64,000 nucleotides of DNA from Bin80 sp964291275 (GTDB lineage: Bacteria > Bacteroidota > Rhodothermia > Rhodothermales > Bin80), in contig OZ219799.1 in assembly GCA_964291275.2 (NCBI GenBank), positions 310,001 through 374,000 on the forward strand, in the 5' to 3' direction. Below, in pieces: positions 7,896 through 17,018 of this stretch (positions within the stretch are counted from its first letter, which is position 1; each line of letters begins with the position of its first letter). The notes below the pieces were generated by a model that saw only the letters and a list, made by a program, of their open reading frames with translations, was not told the DNA's origin and made no database searches. Made by a program: the position numbers and the translations under genes.

Positions 7896-10800
7896 CTACT
7901 GCGAGTAAGAAGCCAGTTTCATAACACCCGCAACCACCAGCGCATCTACAACTTTTTGCCAGAGATTCAAGAGCTTAACATCATCCGCAGCGGAGCGTGT
8001 TTCTATTAGCCAGGTTGACAAGGGCTCTGTTCGACAAGCGTCACGGCAGCTATCTACAAGTACAAGCTTGGCCACCCACGGAAGTCCAGTTTGTACTTGA
8101 TCCTCCGGCGCAAGCACACGGATAAAGAAAATAAGTTGGGAGACGCATCTGGGTTGGCCTACTGCAGATTTCAGCCATTCCTCAACCTCGGATCTCAGTG
8201 AAATTGGATCCCACCAGGCGATTGGCTTGTCCTGAATTTCCCGGTAGAGATATTGGATTTCATGAGCAGAATTGGGCAATAGGGAAGCGAGTGTACGATC
8301 ACCATAAAAATCATCTTGAAACGGAACATGCCCTGCGTCTTCCAGTGCCAGCACATGACGTACAACGGCTGGCCAAATCCGGCGCGCTGTAGCCGCCCGA
8401 TTCTGCGTCTCTTCCGCTGCTGCTGACAAAGCACGCAGCAGGGCACCAAGTAAGGTTGGGCGGTCTGCGTAGGCATCAATATGCGCGAACAAAGCTATAT
8501 TGTCGCGATGCTCTGCCAGCGTCAGCAGGGCACGTGCACTCACCAAAGTGTGCGAACCCCGTTCATCAGCTGTGGAATTTCTGTGGAAGAGCAAAGCGCG
8601 CCGTTGAGCATCAAGTAATGCCGACAGTAACAATTGCGCCCGATCCGAGACGCAAATGTTGGCCATTGCAGCAGGGGCAAGTGCCCTAATTGCTGCGTCT
8701 AGGCGTAGTACTGCAATTGATTCTCCATTGAATTTGCCCAGCGATTTAGCAACCGGCTTTCTAAGCTTGATCACTGGACGCCTGTGACTTTTTACATCAA
8801 AATCGCCAAGTACACAGTCTCGCATCGTCTCCTTAACAAGATGCCATCCCACGTCATGGTGACAGTGCCCTTTCTCCGTGCATGGCGTCTTCCATACATA
8901 ATCCAAACCACAAGCAAGGTGAAGCCGCACTTCATAGGAGGCGGTTCGGGCAAGTTTGAAACCTGACCGGATAACACGCTCTGATGCCGTTAACTCGGAC
9001 CTTTTACCAATGATGGCTCGAAGCACTCGACCCACCCGAGTTATCCCACTACGATGCTTAATTAACAATCCCTCGGGATTGTCAACAGCTGCTCGAAGCG
9101 ATGCGGCTGCAGGAAGGAGTAATAGCGGGATGGCCCGGGCTGCACTGCGATCAGCACCATCCTCGTAATACGAAATTTCGTTTTCGAGGGATGACATACC
9201 CGCTTCCCCTTCACCAACCCGAAGAACGGTGTCAACAGCGAAGAGAATAACTTCTTCAGAGAGGTTGGCGCCGTACAATAAGTGTGCTTTAAGTGCTGCA
9301 GCGACAACTAAGGCCGATACATCCCAAGAATATCGAAAACCCATTGATGGTGGGTTCTTGAGCAATTGCCGTGCGATAGATAGGTCGGACTCTAATTCGT
9401 CGTTTTCAACTGACTCCGAGGATGCTCGACCTAGATTGATGAAATATCGGGAACGCAAATTTAAGAGTTTCTGTCCTCGTTTCAGATCCTCGTCACTGTC
9501 CTGTAAAGCCTCCAAGACATCTTCTGGTGAAGCAATTGAGATCTCAACCAAACCATCCGATGTTGCCCGGAAATTGTATGCGCTGCGGTCAAAGTAACTC
9601 ACCCATGCGCGTACTCCAGCCAGCTTCCGGTGAAGCGCTCCTGTTGCATCAGTTTCTGCCCCAACTCGCTCATGGTCCGTGGTTGGCCCAAATTGTCGAT
9701 GTGCATTCTCAATAAGCTGCTGGCCGAGTTCTTGAAGTTCCCTTACACGTTGGCCATTTGCTCCCATTACCATATCTGCGACTACTTCACGCAACGACCA
9801 AGATCTACGCTCCCGTGCAACCACTCCATCTGAACTGGCCGCAAATCCTCTAACTTCAGCTACGACACGCTTAATCTCGTGGTCCCAGATAAGCGGTTCC
9901 GTGAGATAGGCATCAAGCAAACGCTCCGCCTTTTCAAGATGCCGTATCAGGAGTCCAACAACGAGCCCAACCATCGCGAGACTTTTACAATCATAAAGAA
10001 GGATTGAGATAACAGACTTGATGGGAATATCATTCTTAATCAGTTGATCACACACTCGCTCTAATGCTTGAAGTGCGCTGATGCATGGATCTGGTCCGAC
10101 TCCACTACCGCGATACCAGCGCCAGATGTGCTCATCCCCCAAGTACAATCGACGCTTACCAGTGAGTTCAAGCGCCGTCTGGTATAAAGCGACATCATTA
10201 CCCCCATGTGCTTGCGCACTCCGATGCAAGCGAGCTAGCTTGCGCACACGAATACGTGTCGCGTGGTTGAGCAAACGGTTTAGAACTGCGACGCCACTGC
10301 GAAAATTGCCTCGTAACAGTTCATAGAATGGACCGTTGTACCACGCAAAATCAACATATAAACCGACGCTTCGAGAATTGTGTCCACGGATTCCATCACC
10401 GTGGGACTCATACCAGGCTGGTTCATCGTCAAGATAATAAGCCTCGGTTAACTGAGCCAGCAGTCCCCGTCCATAGCTGGCAAGTGCGCGACCCGTGAAA
10501 AGCTCTTCCACCGCAGGGGCGAGTCTTGATGGGGCGTCTTGCGCAACGCGACAAAGAATTGCTTCACCTTCGATACCAAGATCAGGGCCCAGCAGCGCTA
10601 GTAATTCAAGAAAGATATCCTCTGTGATCTCGTAAGGAACCTCGGGGCGTTGATCTCCGCCGCCTTGACCGAACGCCGAAATGAATTTTGGGAGCGATTC
10701 TTCAATCCGATTATCTCGTTCTACCTCTTCTGGAGTTCGAGCAGCAAGCTTAGCCGCTCTATCTTCTTGCTCCTTGGTAAGGCGACGATCTGCCGTAGTG

Positions 10801-13232
10801 CATGCACACACAAGATGTTCTCGAAGCCGAATACGCAGTAGATCGCCAGCGGAAGTGTTTGCAACGACATGTCCATGCAACCAGTCTCGGAGTAGTTCTT
10901 GTGCATATTCTCCAGATTTCCATGGTACGCGGTCCTCAAGCAGTAATTCGATGATCGGTTCAATGGCAACCGTATTGATAATGCCATTGATATTACGCAA
11001 TCGCTGGCCGACCAAACGAGTAAGCCGCTTCAGACCAGCGGCATTGTTGCTTTTTAGGTCAGGCCAGGCATCTTGTAGAATTGGACGAGGATTAGCGAGT
11101 GTAATCAGGGCTTCACCGGGCATGTCGGCCCAACGAGCACTATGGCCTTCCTCTACGAGCGCATCAAATGATGCCTGTAATCTGGCGAATCTGCCCCTCA
11201 GTCGATGATTGGACATATCTGGCTCTGCCAGCAATGCTTGACACGCAAGTCTTGTGGCAGAAAGAGACCAGCGTGGTGCCCCGGTCACCTTGATTTTCTC
11301 TGCCGGGGCTCTGTCCGCCAATAGGAGGCGGGCAACTGCGTAGCGACGCACCTCGTCGTGTGCAAACTCGGGGCCAATCATGAATGGATTGTCATCCGAT
11401 GTCCGCAACAAGCCATCGCTGCGCAACCCATCAAGGGCAGTAGAGTTGAGCTCGTTGACCGTATTAAATCTTTCGTCGCCGCTAACACCGCGCAGTGCTT
11501 GATTTGCTAACTGCAGTAGTACGGATTCTCGCATATCCGACGTTCCCCTATTGGATATCTTGGGCCGACGGACCAGACCAGACCAGACCTTGTGCATCGC
11601 ATCCGCATCGCTTAGCGGAACACCCCGAACATCGCTACGAACGAGTAGATCAACCACGACAAGCCGACGCAGGAGTTCGCGCGACTTTGGGTTAGAATTG
11701 AGTCCTTGCAGTTCCGTAAATGTTCTGACAATCTCGTCTATTTCGGTATCGGTCAACGGGACCACAACATGCTCCGTGACATGATTGCCAAAGCGCTCCT
11801 TGAGAATTTCTTGCACAGCTTGTCCACTGTCAATTGACGTAGACGTAACGGCGACTACTTTTATATCGCTTTCTCGAGCAGACTCAATCAAGTAGCGGAA
11901 AGCGTCATTCCTGCCCTCAACAATAGCGTCTGCGCCGTCAATAATGAGCACTCGTTGCGGTGCGCTCAGTTCATCCAAGAGTCTTGAAAGCTGAATATCA
12001 ATATTGGCTTCTAGCTTAATCGGTAACTCAGGAACATGCCGCAAATTTATACACAATACCTGCATTTCGTCTGGCTTCTCCTCGGCAGCAGCAGTGAGCC
12101 CCCGTACCACAAGGGCACTTTTACCTATCCCAGACTCCCCGCTCACCACAACCGCCTGGGCTTCCGTTACCTTTTTGCTCAGTTCCATTGCTTGATCGCT
12201 ACGATTAAGGCAAATGCAACGAGAATTGTCGTACGAGATAATTTTGCCACGAACTGCTCTGAGTGCCTGCCCATTTAGTAGGTCAAGCGTCTGCCAACCT
12301 TGCTCGTTGCGGCGGACGGTTGATTCAATAAAAACGTGCGTGTCACGGCGAAGTATGCGGAGGTCCACTCGTGCAGCTTTCACTGAATAGTCACTTGCAA
12401 GCTCAACGAGACGATTGCGAAGATTCAATGCTGCAGTAAGATTGGAACCTTGGGATACGGGCTTAAGGCTATTCGTAACAACCGACCAGTCCGTCTCGTC
12501 AGGGGTCTCAAGTCGCGGCATGGAAACGGTAAGATGAGAGAGCAACTGCCATGTGTACTGCTGTACCGATACCGTGCTAATTTCAACCGTACCAAGTTCG
12601 GTCAACGAATACTCTACTAGTTTTTCGAAGTGATAAAGCCGACCACGAATAGCTCTTTTGAACCTGTCCGCTGTGTGGATGAGATGGAAAAAGCCAGGAG
12701 CATCCATTTGGGTCGCGGCGTGCTCAGCCAAAGTAGAAAGTTGCTCGGCATGTTGCTGAGATCCTGCCACTACGAGCCCGAACCGATGTTCGGGTCCATT
12801 TGTTGGCGCATTGATCATGTCACGGACAAATGCAAGGAAAAGCTTGCATGTTGATTTGTCACTTTTCACGATCTTCGGCTTGCGCCGAACAGCGAGTGCG
12901 AGCACCAACGATGGCTGCATCTCATCAGGGCGCGCTGCACTCACGACGAGATCATCAACCGAACAATCTGGGGCCTGCTGAAATGCAACGCTCACTACGC
13001 GACGATCGTCGCCAATTCCAGAAGTAGTGTTGCCGACGAGTAGGTGGGTAAGGAATTTTACAGCCACCCTTCGCTCAAAGGTCACGCCCCCACCGCCTGT
13101 CGCATAGGGACTCATACCTTTCGGCAACTCCCCCCTTGCGGTGCTATCTCGATCGCTATCGGAATCACTCATTTTCTCTGGGTTGCCCTCATTCATCTGG
13201 ATCCATTCATCCCTGAAAACAGAAACACGCAT
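7896..13232 (-). CDS. Giant STAND-type NTPase, divergent partner of defence operon
   Basis: About 1778 residues counted from ATG 13232; the open frame reaches 13553, but the extra segment overlaps the promoter side of the helicase operon, and starts at 13196 or 13172 are also possible. Near residues 40-110 is a glycine-rich start (SPYATGGGGVTFERR), then VDDLVV and ALAVRRKP. This spacing loosely recalls the D..xK core of Cap4/DUF4297-type nucleases, but the usual glutamate is missing. A P-loop GESGIGKS lies at 365-372 and a Walker B-like LIIDGAD at 429-435. A winged-helix/helical region follows, then about 1000 residues of alpha-helical repeat-like sequence. A Cys/His cluster (KTPCTEKGHCHHD) sits in the last third. 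This architecture of N-terminal effector, STAND NTPase and long sensor resembles Avs-like antiviral proteins. Family assignment is inferred. Confidence 0.7.
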   Translation of the reverse strand: MRVSVFRDEWIQMNEGNPEKMSDSDSDRDSTARGELPKGMSPYATGGGGVTFERRVAVKFLTHLLVGNTTSGIGDDRRVVSVAFQQAPDCSVDDLVVSAARPDEMQPSLVLALAVRRKPKIVKSDKSTCKLFLAFVRDMINAPTNGPEHRFGLVVAGSQQHAEQLSTLAEHAATQMDAPGFFHLIHTADRFKRAIRGRLYHFEKLVEYSLTELGTVEISTVSVQQYTWQLLSHLTVSMPRLETPDETDWSVVTNSLKPVSQGSNLTAALNLRNRLVELASDYSVKAARVDLRILRRDTHVFIESTVRRNEQGWQTLDLLNGQALRAVRGKIISYDNSRCICLNRSDQAMELSKKVTEAQAVVVSGESGIGKSALVVRGLTAAAEEKPDEMQVLCINLRHVPELPIKLEANIDIQLSRLLDELSAPQRVLIIDGADAIVEGRNDAFRYLIESARESDIKVVAVTSTSIDSGQAVQEILKERFGNHVTEHVVVPLTDTEIDEIVRTFTELQGLNSNPKSRELLRRLVVVDLLVRSDVRGVPLSDADAMHKVWSGLVRRPKISNRGTSDMRESVLLQLANQALRGVSGDERFNTVNELNSTALDGLRSDGLLRTSDDNPFMIGPEFAHDEVRRYAVARLLLADRAPAEKIKVTGAPRWSLSATRLACQALLAEPDMSNHRLRGRFARLQASFDALVEEGHSARWADMPGEALITLANPRPILQDAWPDLKSNNAAGLKRLTRLVGQRLRNINGIINTVAIEPIIELLLEDRVPWKSGEYAQELLRDWLHGHVVANTSAGDLLRIRLREHLVCACTTADRRLTKEQEDRAAKLAARTPEEVERDNRIEESLPKFISAFGQGGGDQRPEVPYEITEDIFLELLALLGPDLGIEGEAILCRVAQDAPSRLAPAVEELFTGRALASYGRGLLAQLTEAYYLDDEPAWYESHGDGIRGHNSRSVGLYVDFAWYNGPFYELLRGNFRSGVAVLNRLLNHATRIRVRKLARLHRSAQAHGGNDVALYQTALELTGKRRLYLGDEHIWRWYRGSGVGPDPCISALQALERVCDQLIKNDIPIKSVISILLYDCKSLAMVGLVVGLLIRHLEKAERLLDAYLTEPLIWDHEIKRVVAEVRGFAASSDGVVARERRSWSLREVVADMVMGANGQRVRELQELGQQLIENAHRQFGPTTDHERVGAETDATGALHRKLAGVRAWVSYFDRSAYNFRATSDGLVEISIASPEDVLEALQDSDEDLKRGQKLLNLRSRYFINLGRASSESVENDELESDLSIARQLLKNPPSMGFRYSWDVSALVVAAALKAHLLYGANLSEEVILFAVDTVLRVGEGEAGMSSLENEISYYEDGADRSAARAIPLLLLPAAASLRAAVDNPEGLLIKHRSGITRVGRVLRAIIGKRSELTASERVIRSGFKLARTASYEVRLHLACGLDYVWKTPCTEKGHCHHDVGWHLVKETMRDCVLGDFDVKSHRRPVIKLRKPVAKSLGKFNGESIAVLRLDAAIRALAPAAMANICVSDRAQLLLSALLDAQRRALLFHRNSTADERGSHTLVSARALLTLAEHRDNIALFAHIDAYADRPTLLGALLRALSAAAEETQNRAATARRIWPAVVRHVLALEDAGHVPFQDDFYGDRTLASLLPNSAHEIQYLYREIQDKPIAWWDPISLRSEVEEWLKSAVGQPRCVSQLIFFIRVLAPEDQVQTGLPWVAKLVLVDSCRDACRTEPLSTWLIETRSAADDVKLLNLWQKVVDALVVAGVMKLASYSQ

Positions 13233-13475
13233 TAACGTTATGGCTTCTAAACACAGTTGGCGATTGCATGGTTGCTTTATAACAAAACCCAACCAATATC
13301 GAAAGCTCGAACGCTGGATGCTTTTGGATGTCCTGAACAAAGTCAAGGAGTTATCGTTTCGGCTCACCCTGTGGTTAGGTAAGGGCGTGAGTTGTATAAT
13401 TTCGACTGTTGACCGAGTGCATCTATCGTTAGAAATCAAAGAGGATTGGTCAGTTTGAGTCGGCGGGAATTGACT
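13233..13475. promoter_or_regulatory. Divergent intergenic region of the defence locus
   Basis: About 240 bases separate the start of the giant STAND gene (left) from the start of the helicase operon (right). Both promoters must lie here. It is AT-richer than the flanking genes and contains no ORF with recognisable content. I could not identify a specific operator or promoter hexamers with confidence. Confidence 0.45.
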
Positions 13476-16400
13476 ATGGCACAAGACAATAATCAGCTTG
13501 TGCCTGGTGACATCGTTGAGGGTCTGGAAGCGGGCGAGTTTGTCGAAATTCAACGGACTGTTCCAGTCGGTTCCAAGATACTCGTTGAGGGCGTGGGGCT
13601 TGAGTCGGGACGGATAGTTCGCCGTCCTTTGACCACGGTAGAATTTTCAAAACTTGTCAAGGTTCGTGGAAACCAATGCAGCTTTGATGGTGACGCCGAG
13701 CTTTTTCTTCTCGGCATTGAGGCAGAACGCATCCGCATCGCACATCAGTTTGATCCTCTCTTCGCAGTCAATTCCAGTATCGTTGACCCATTACCTCACC
13801 AGGTTGAGGCGGTCTATCGCTACCTTCTTCCCCTGCCGAGAATCCGATTCCTGCTCGCTGACGACACGGGGGCAGGCAAAACGATTATGGCCGGCCTCTT
13901 GATCAAGGAGTTGCTCTTCCGTGGAGTCCTCCAAAAAGTTCTCATCATTACACCTGGTGGTCTGACGAAGCAGTGGGCGGAAGAAGAGCTGCAGGAAAAG
14001 TTTAATCTTGACGTGCGGCTGGTAAATCGAGCGTCTTTCGAAGCTGATCCAGGACAATTTTCACGCTACGAGGAAGGCATCTTCGTTACATCTGTTGATT
14101 TTCTTGCACGAAATAAAGGATGCCTGAGGGCTATCTCTGCAACGCAGTGGGACCTCGTGGTAGTCGACGAAGCGCATAAGCTCTCGGCCTATGAATACGG
14201 CAAGAAAGTGAAAGAAAGTGAACGATACAAAGCAGTCAAGGCACTAGCCGGCAAAACCGATCACTTGCTTTTCCTTACGGCAACTCCGCACCGGGGAAGG
14301 AAAGATACTTTTCGACGGCTGCTCCTGCTTCTTGACGAAGATCTCTTTCAGAAAGACGAACATGTTGACGACCGGATACTGCAGCAGGCGGCACCACATG
14401 AAACAACAATCGAAGAAGACTTTGAGGCGGAGCAGCCAATCAGTAAGGCGAAAAATCGGTTCTTCCTTCGTCGTTTAAAGGAGGATATGGTTGATTGGGA
14501 CGGCCGTGCACTCTTCAAAAACCGCAATACACAGACAACTGGTTATCAGCTTACGCCGGAGGAAAAAACCCTCTACGACGAAGTGACAAGCTACGTACGT
14601 TCGAAGCGCAAGGAGGCCAAGGCGAAGGGGAATCGAAACGTAGAGCTTACACTCATGGTCATGCAGCGCCGTCTAGCCAGCAGCCTCTACGCTATCACGA
14701 GGACGCTGGATCGTCGGTTGCAGGCACTCACGGAGGTTCTCTCAATACTTAGAGATTCAAACCGATCAGAGCCAGAGAAAAAGCGATTATTCCGGGGCAA
14801 CCTTGATCCCAGCGATCCGCGCGATATCACGGAATACGAGGACCTGACCGAAGAGGAACGAGAACATATAGACCAACGAATCTTCCGCCAGGTGTTAACG
14901 GATGATCCGGCAAAGGTTGAAGAGGAACGAGACGAAGTCAAACGGCTATTCCAGCTCGCCGACAGCCTGAAAAACCATAATGAGGCAAAGTTTGGTGAGC
15001 TTCTCGCCGTCCTGGATTCCTCTGATGTCATTCGTGCGGATGATGAAAAACTGCTGATCTTCACTGAACACCTAGACACGCTTAACAGCCTAGTTCGACG
15101 TCTTAGGGAAAAGGGTTATACCGTTGCCGAGATTCATGGTGGCATGGATGTAGACGCGCGCAAGCGAGCTCAGCGCCAGTTCCGCATGGGGGCCAAGATC
15201 ATGGTGGCTACAGATGCTGCAGGTGAGGGGATCAATCTTCAATTCTGTCGCTACTTGATCAACTGGGATCTCCCATGGAATCCTAACAGGCTCGAACAAC
15301 GGATGGGACGAATCCATCGATATGGACAAGCGGATGATGTGTGGGTCTACAACCTAGTTGCTCAGAACACTCGTGAAGGCGCTGTTCTGGAAAGAGTTCT
15401 TTTGAAAATGGACGTCATGCGTGAGCAGATGGGGTCCGATCGGGTCTACGATGTGATTGACGAGTGGATGGAGGGTGTGCCCCTGACACAGCTCATTGAG
15501 CAAGCCCTTGATTCAGATGATGAGGCAGAGAGTTCACGAGACACTGACCTGGCACTGGCATCGGCATCGGACAAAAAAGCGGAGCAACTTATTTCTCTGC
15601 AGAAGAAGACCTCACTGGCCTCACCTCTTGACCTGCGGTCCGCCCGTGAATTGCGTGATGCATCGGATGAGCGTAGATTGCAGCCTCTGTTCATACAGCG
15701 CTTCTTTGAGCGAGCGTGGGCGGCATGTGGAGGTACTCTCCACGCTGACGATAATTTCCCCGTCTGGCATATCGGTGCTACTCCTGCTGCAATTCTTGAT
15801 CTTGCTCGGAAGCGAAGACGCGTGCTCTCGGAGAGCAACGACATTCCCTTCGTATTTGATAAGAGACTTGTCAGCGTCGCTAGCAAAGTGCGTGTTCCAG
15901 AACGAACGAAACTCATGGGACCTGGTCATTCCCTATTCGATACCCTGATCGCTTGGGCGATTAATGAAGCTCGCCAAGCCTTTGCAAAAGGAGCAATCCT
16001 CATGGATCCCTATATCGCAAAGCCACAGCGAATCTGGCTGTTTCGCTCAATCATTAAGGATGGACGACTGCAGTGGCGTCAAGACCATCGCAAGCCGACG
16101 GCCCACGAACGCTTGTCCGTCATCATGCACGACCATATGGGCCTCCGAACAACCTCGCCTTCATACCTACTGAGCTGTACTGCTCCCGAGGCAGACATGT
16201 CGATTCCCGATATACCACCAAGATCCACCGAGGAAATTGAGAGATGGGCCTATGAGCAGATTACCGAACGCCAACTTGATGAAGTAAAAGCTGCGCGGGC
16301 TGAGGAATGCGACCTGCGCGGGCAATATCTTAACACCGCCTTCACAGATCTTATTCTTGAACTGCAGGGAAAATTAAACGATCTCCAACGAGCTCAACTC

Positions 16401-17018
16401 TTCGGTGACGACAATGCAACAGAACGCGAACGTCTTCGACAGCGAGTTGAGGATCTGAATACCCGAAAAGCGGAACGATTGAAGGAATTGGACCTTATGA
16501 TGAGGCTGTCTGCCGATCTTCCTGATCTGTTGACAGAGGCCATCATCGCGCCCGTCCCTATGGTTTCGATAGAAAGCGAGGACCAAGTACCGTCAAAAGG
16601 ATTCCCGATGCGTCGAGATGATGAAGTTGAGGCCATAGCCATGGACATGGCCATGCGTTACGAGCGAAGCCGTGGGTGGGCACCCACAGACGTAAGCCTA
16701 GACGGAGAACACTATGATATTCGATCCGAAGGACATGATAGCGAGAAAAGGTATATTGAGGTCAAGGGCCGTGCGCGGTCAGGTCCAATCATCATTACAA
16801 GCCCGGAGTTGGATAAGCTGCGTCAGCTTGGCGACCGAGCATGGCTCTACGTCGTTACCTTTTGCAAGGATGATCGGCCACGATTGCACATTATCCAAGA
16901 CCCGGGCTCTAAGCTGAAGCCAACAAAGCTTTACCGACAGATTCAGTATTTGGTTGACGAAGGTGACTGGATGCAGCGGGGCCAGGAAGCTGCAGTCCGA
17001 GAGGACCAAGATACATGA
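13476..17018 (+). CDS. SNF2-family helicase with C-terminal DUF3883 domain
   Basis: An 1180-residue superfamily 2 DNA translocase. The start at ATG 13476 (MAQDNNQLVPGD) is preferred to the upstream TTG. Motif I (DDTGAGKT) is near residues 126-133, the DEAH box near 231-234, motif III LTATPHRG shortly after, and the C-lobe motifs (ATDAAGEGINLQFC, QRMGRIHRYGQ) near 575-625. After a coiled-coil region, residues about 1055-1140 form a DUF3883-type PD-(D/E)XK-like domain with YDIRSEG and RYIEVKGRA supplying the D...ExK core. It heads a four-gene operon and overlaps the next gene by four bases. The context (DUF1156 methylase and DUF499 ATPase) matches the helicase of Hma-type defence systems. A nuclease role for DUF3883 is inferred. 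Confidence 0.9.
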   Translation: MAQDNNQLVPGDIVEGLEAGEFVEIQRTVPVGSKILVEGVGLESGRIVRRPLTTVEFSKLVKVRGNQCSFDGDAELFLLGIEAERIRIAHQFDPLFAVNSSIVDPLPHQVEAVYRYLLPLPRIRFLLADDTGAGKTIMAGLLIKELLFRGVLQKVLIITPGGLTKQWAEEELQEKFNLDVRLVNRASFEADPGQFSRYEEGIFVTSVDFLARNKGCLRAISATQWDLVVVDEAHKLSAYEYGKKVKESERYKAVKALAGKTDHLLFLTATPHRGRKDTFRRLLLLLDEDLFQKDEHVDDRILQQAAPHETTIEEDFEAEQPISKAKNRFFLRRLKEDMVDWDGRALFKNRNTQTTGYQLTPEEKTLYDEVTSYVRSKRKEAKAKGNRNVELTLMVMQRRLASSLYAITRTLDRRLQALTEVLSILRDSNRSEPEKKRLFRGNLDPSDPRDITEYEDLTEEEREHIDQRIFRQVLTDDPAKVEEERDEVKRLFQLADSLKNHNEAKFGELLAVLDSSDVIRADDEKLLIFTEHLDTLNSLVRRLREKGYTVAEIHGGMDVDARKRAQRQFRMGAKIMVATDAAGEGINLQFCRYLINWDLPWNPNRLEQRMGRIHRYGQADDVWVYNLVAQNTREGAVLERVLLKMDVMREQMGSDRVYDVIDEWMEGVPLTQLIEQALDSDDEAESSRDTDLALASASDKKAEQLISLQKKTSLASPLDLRSARELRDASDERRLQPLFIQRFFERAWAACGGTLHADDNFPVWHIGATPAAILDLARKRRRVLSESNDIPFVFDKRLVSVASKVRVPERTKLMGPGHSLFDTLIAWAINEARQAFAKGAILMDPYIAKPQRIWLFRSIIKDGRLQWRQDHRKPTAHERLSVIMHDHMGLRTTSPSYLLSCTAPEADMSIPDIPPRSTEEIERWAYEQITERQLDEVKAARAEECDLRGQYLNTAFTDLILELQGKLNDLQRAQLFGDDNATERERLRQRVEDLNTRKAERLKELDLMMRLSADLPDLLTEAIIAPVPMVSIESEDQVPSKGFPMRRDDEVEAIAMDMAMRYERSRGWAPTDVSLDGEHYDIRSEGHDSEKRYIEVKGRARSGPIIITSPELDKLRQLGDRAWLYVVTFCKDDRPRLHIIQDPGSKLKPTKLYRQIQYLVDEGDWMQRGQEAAVREDQDT

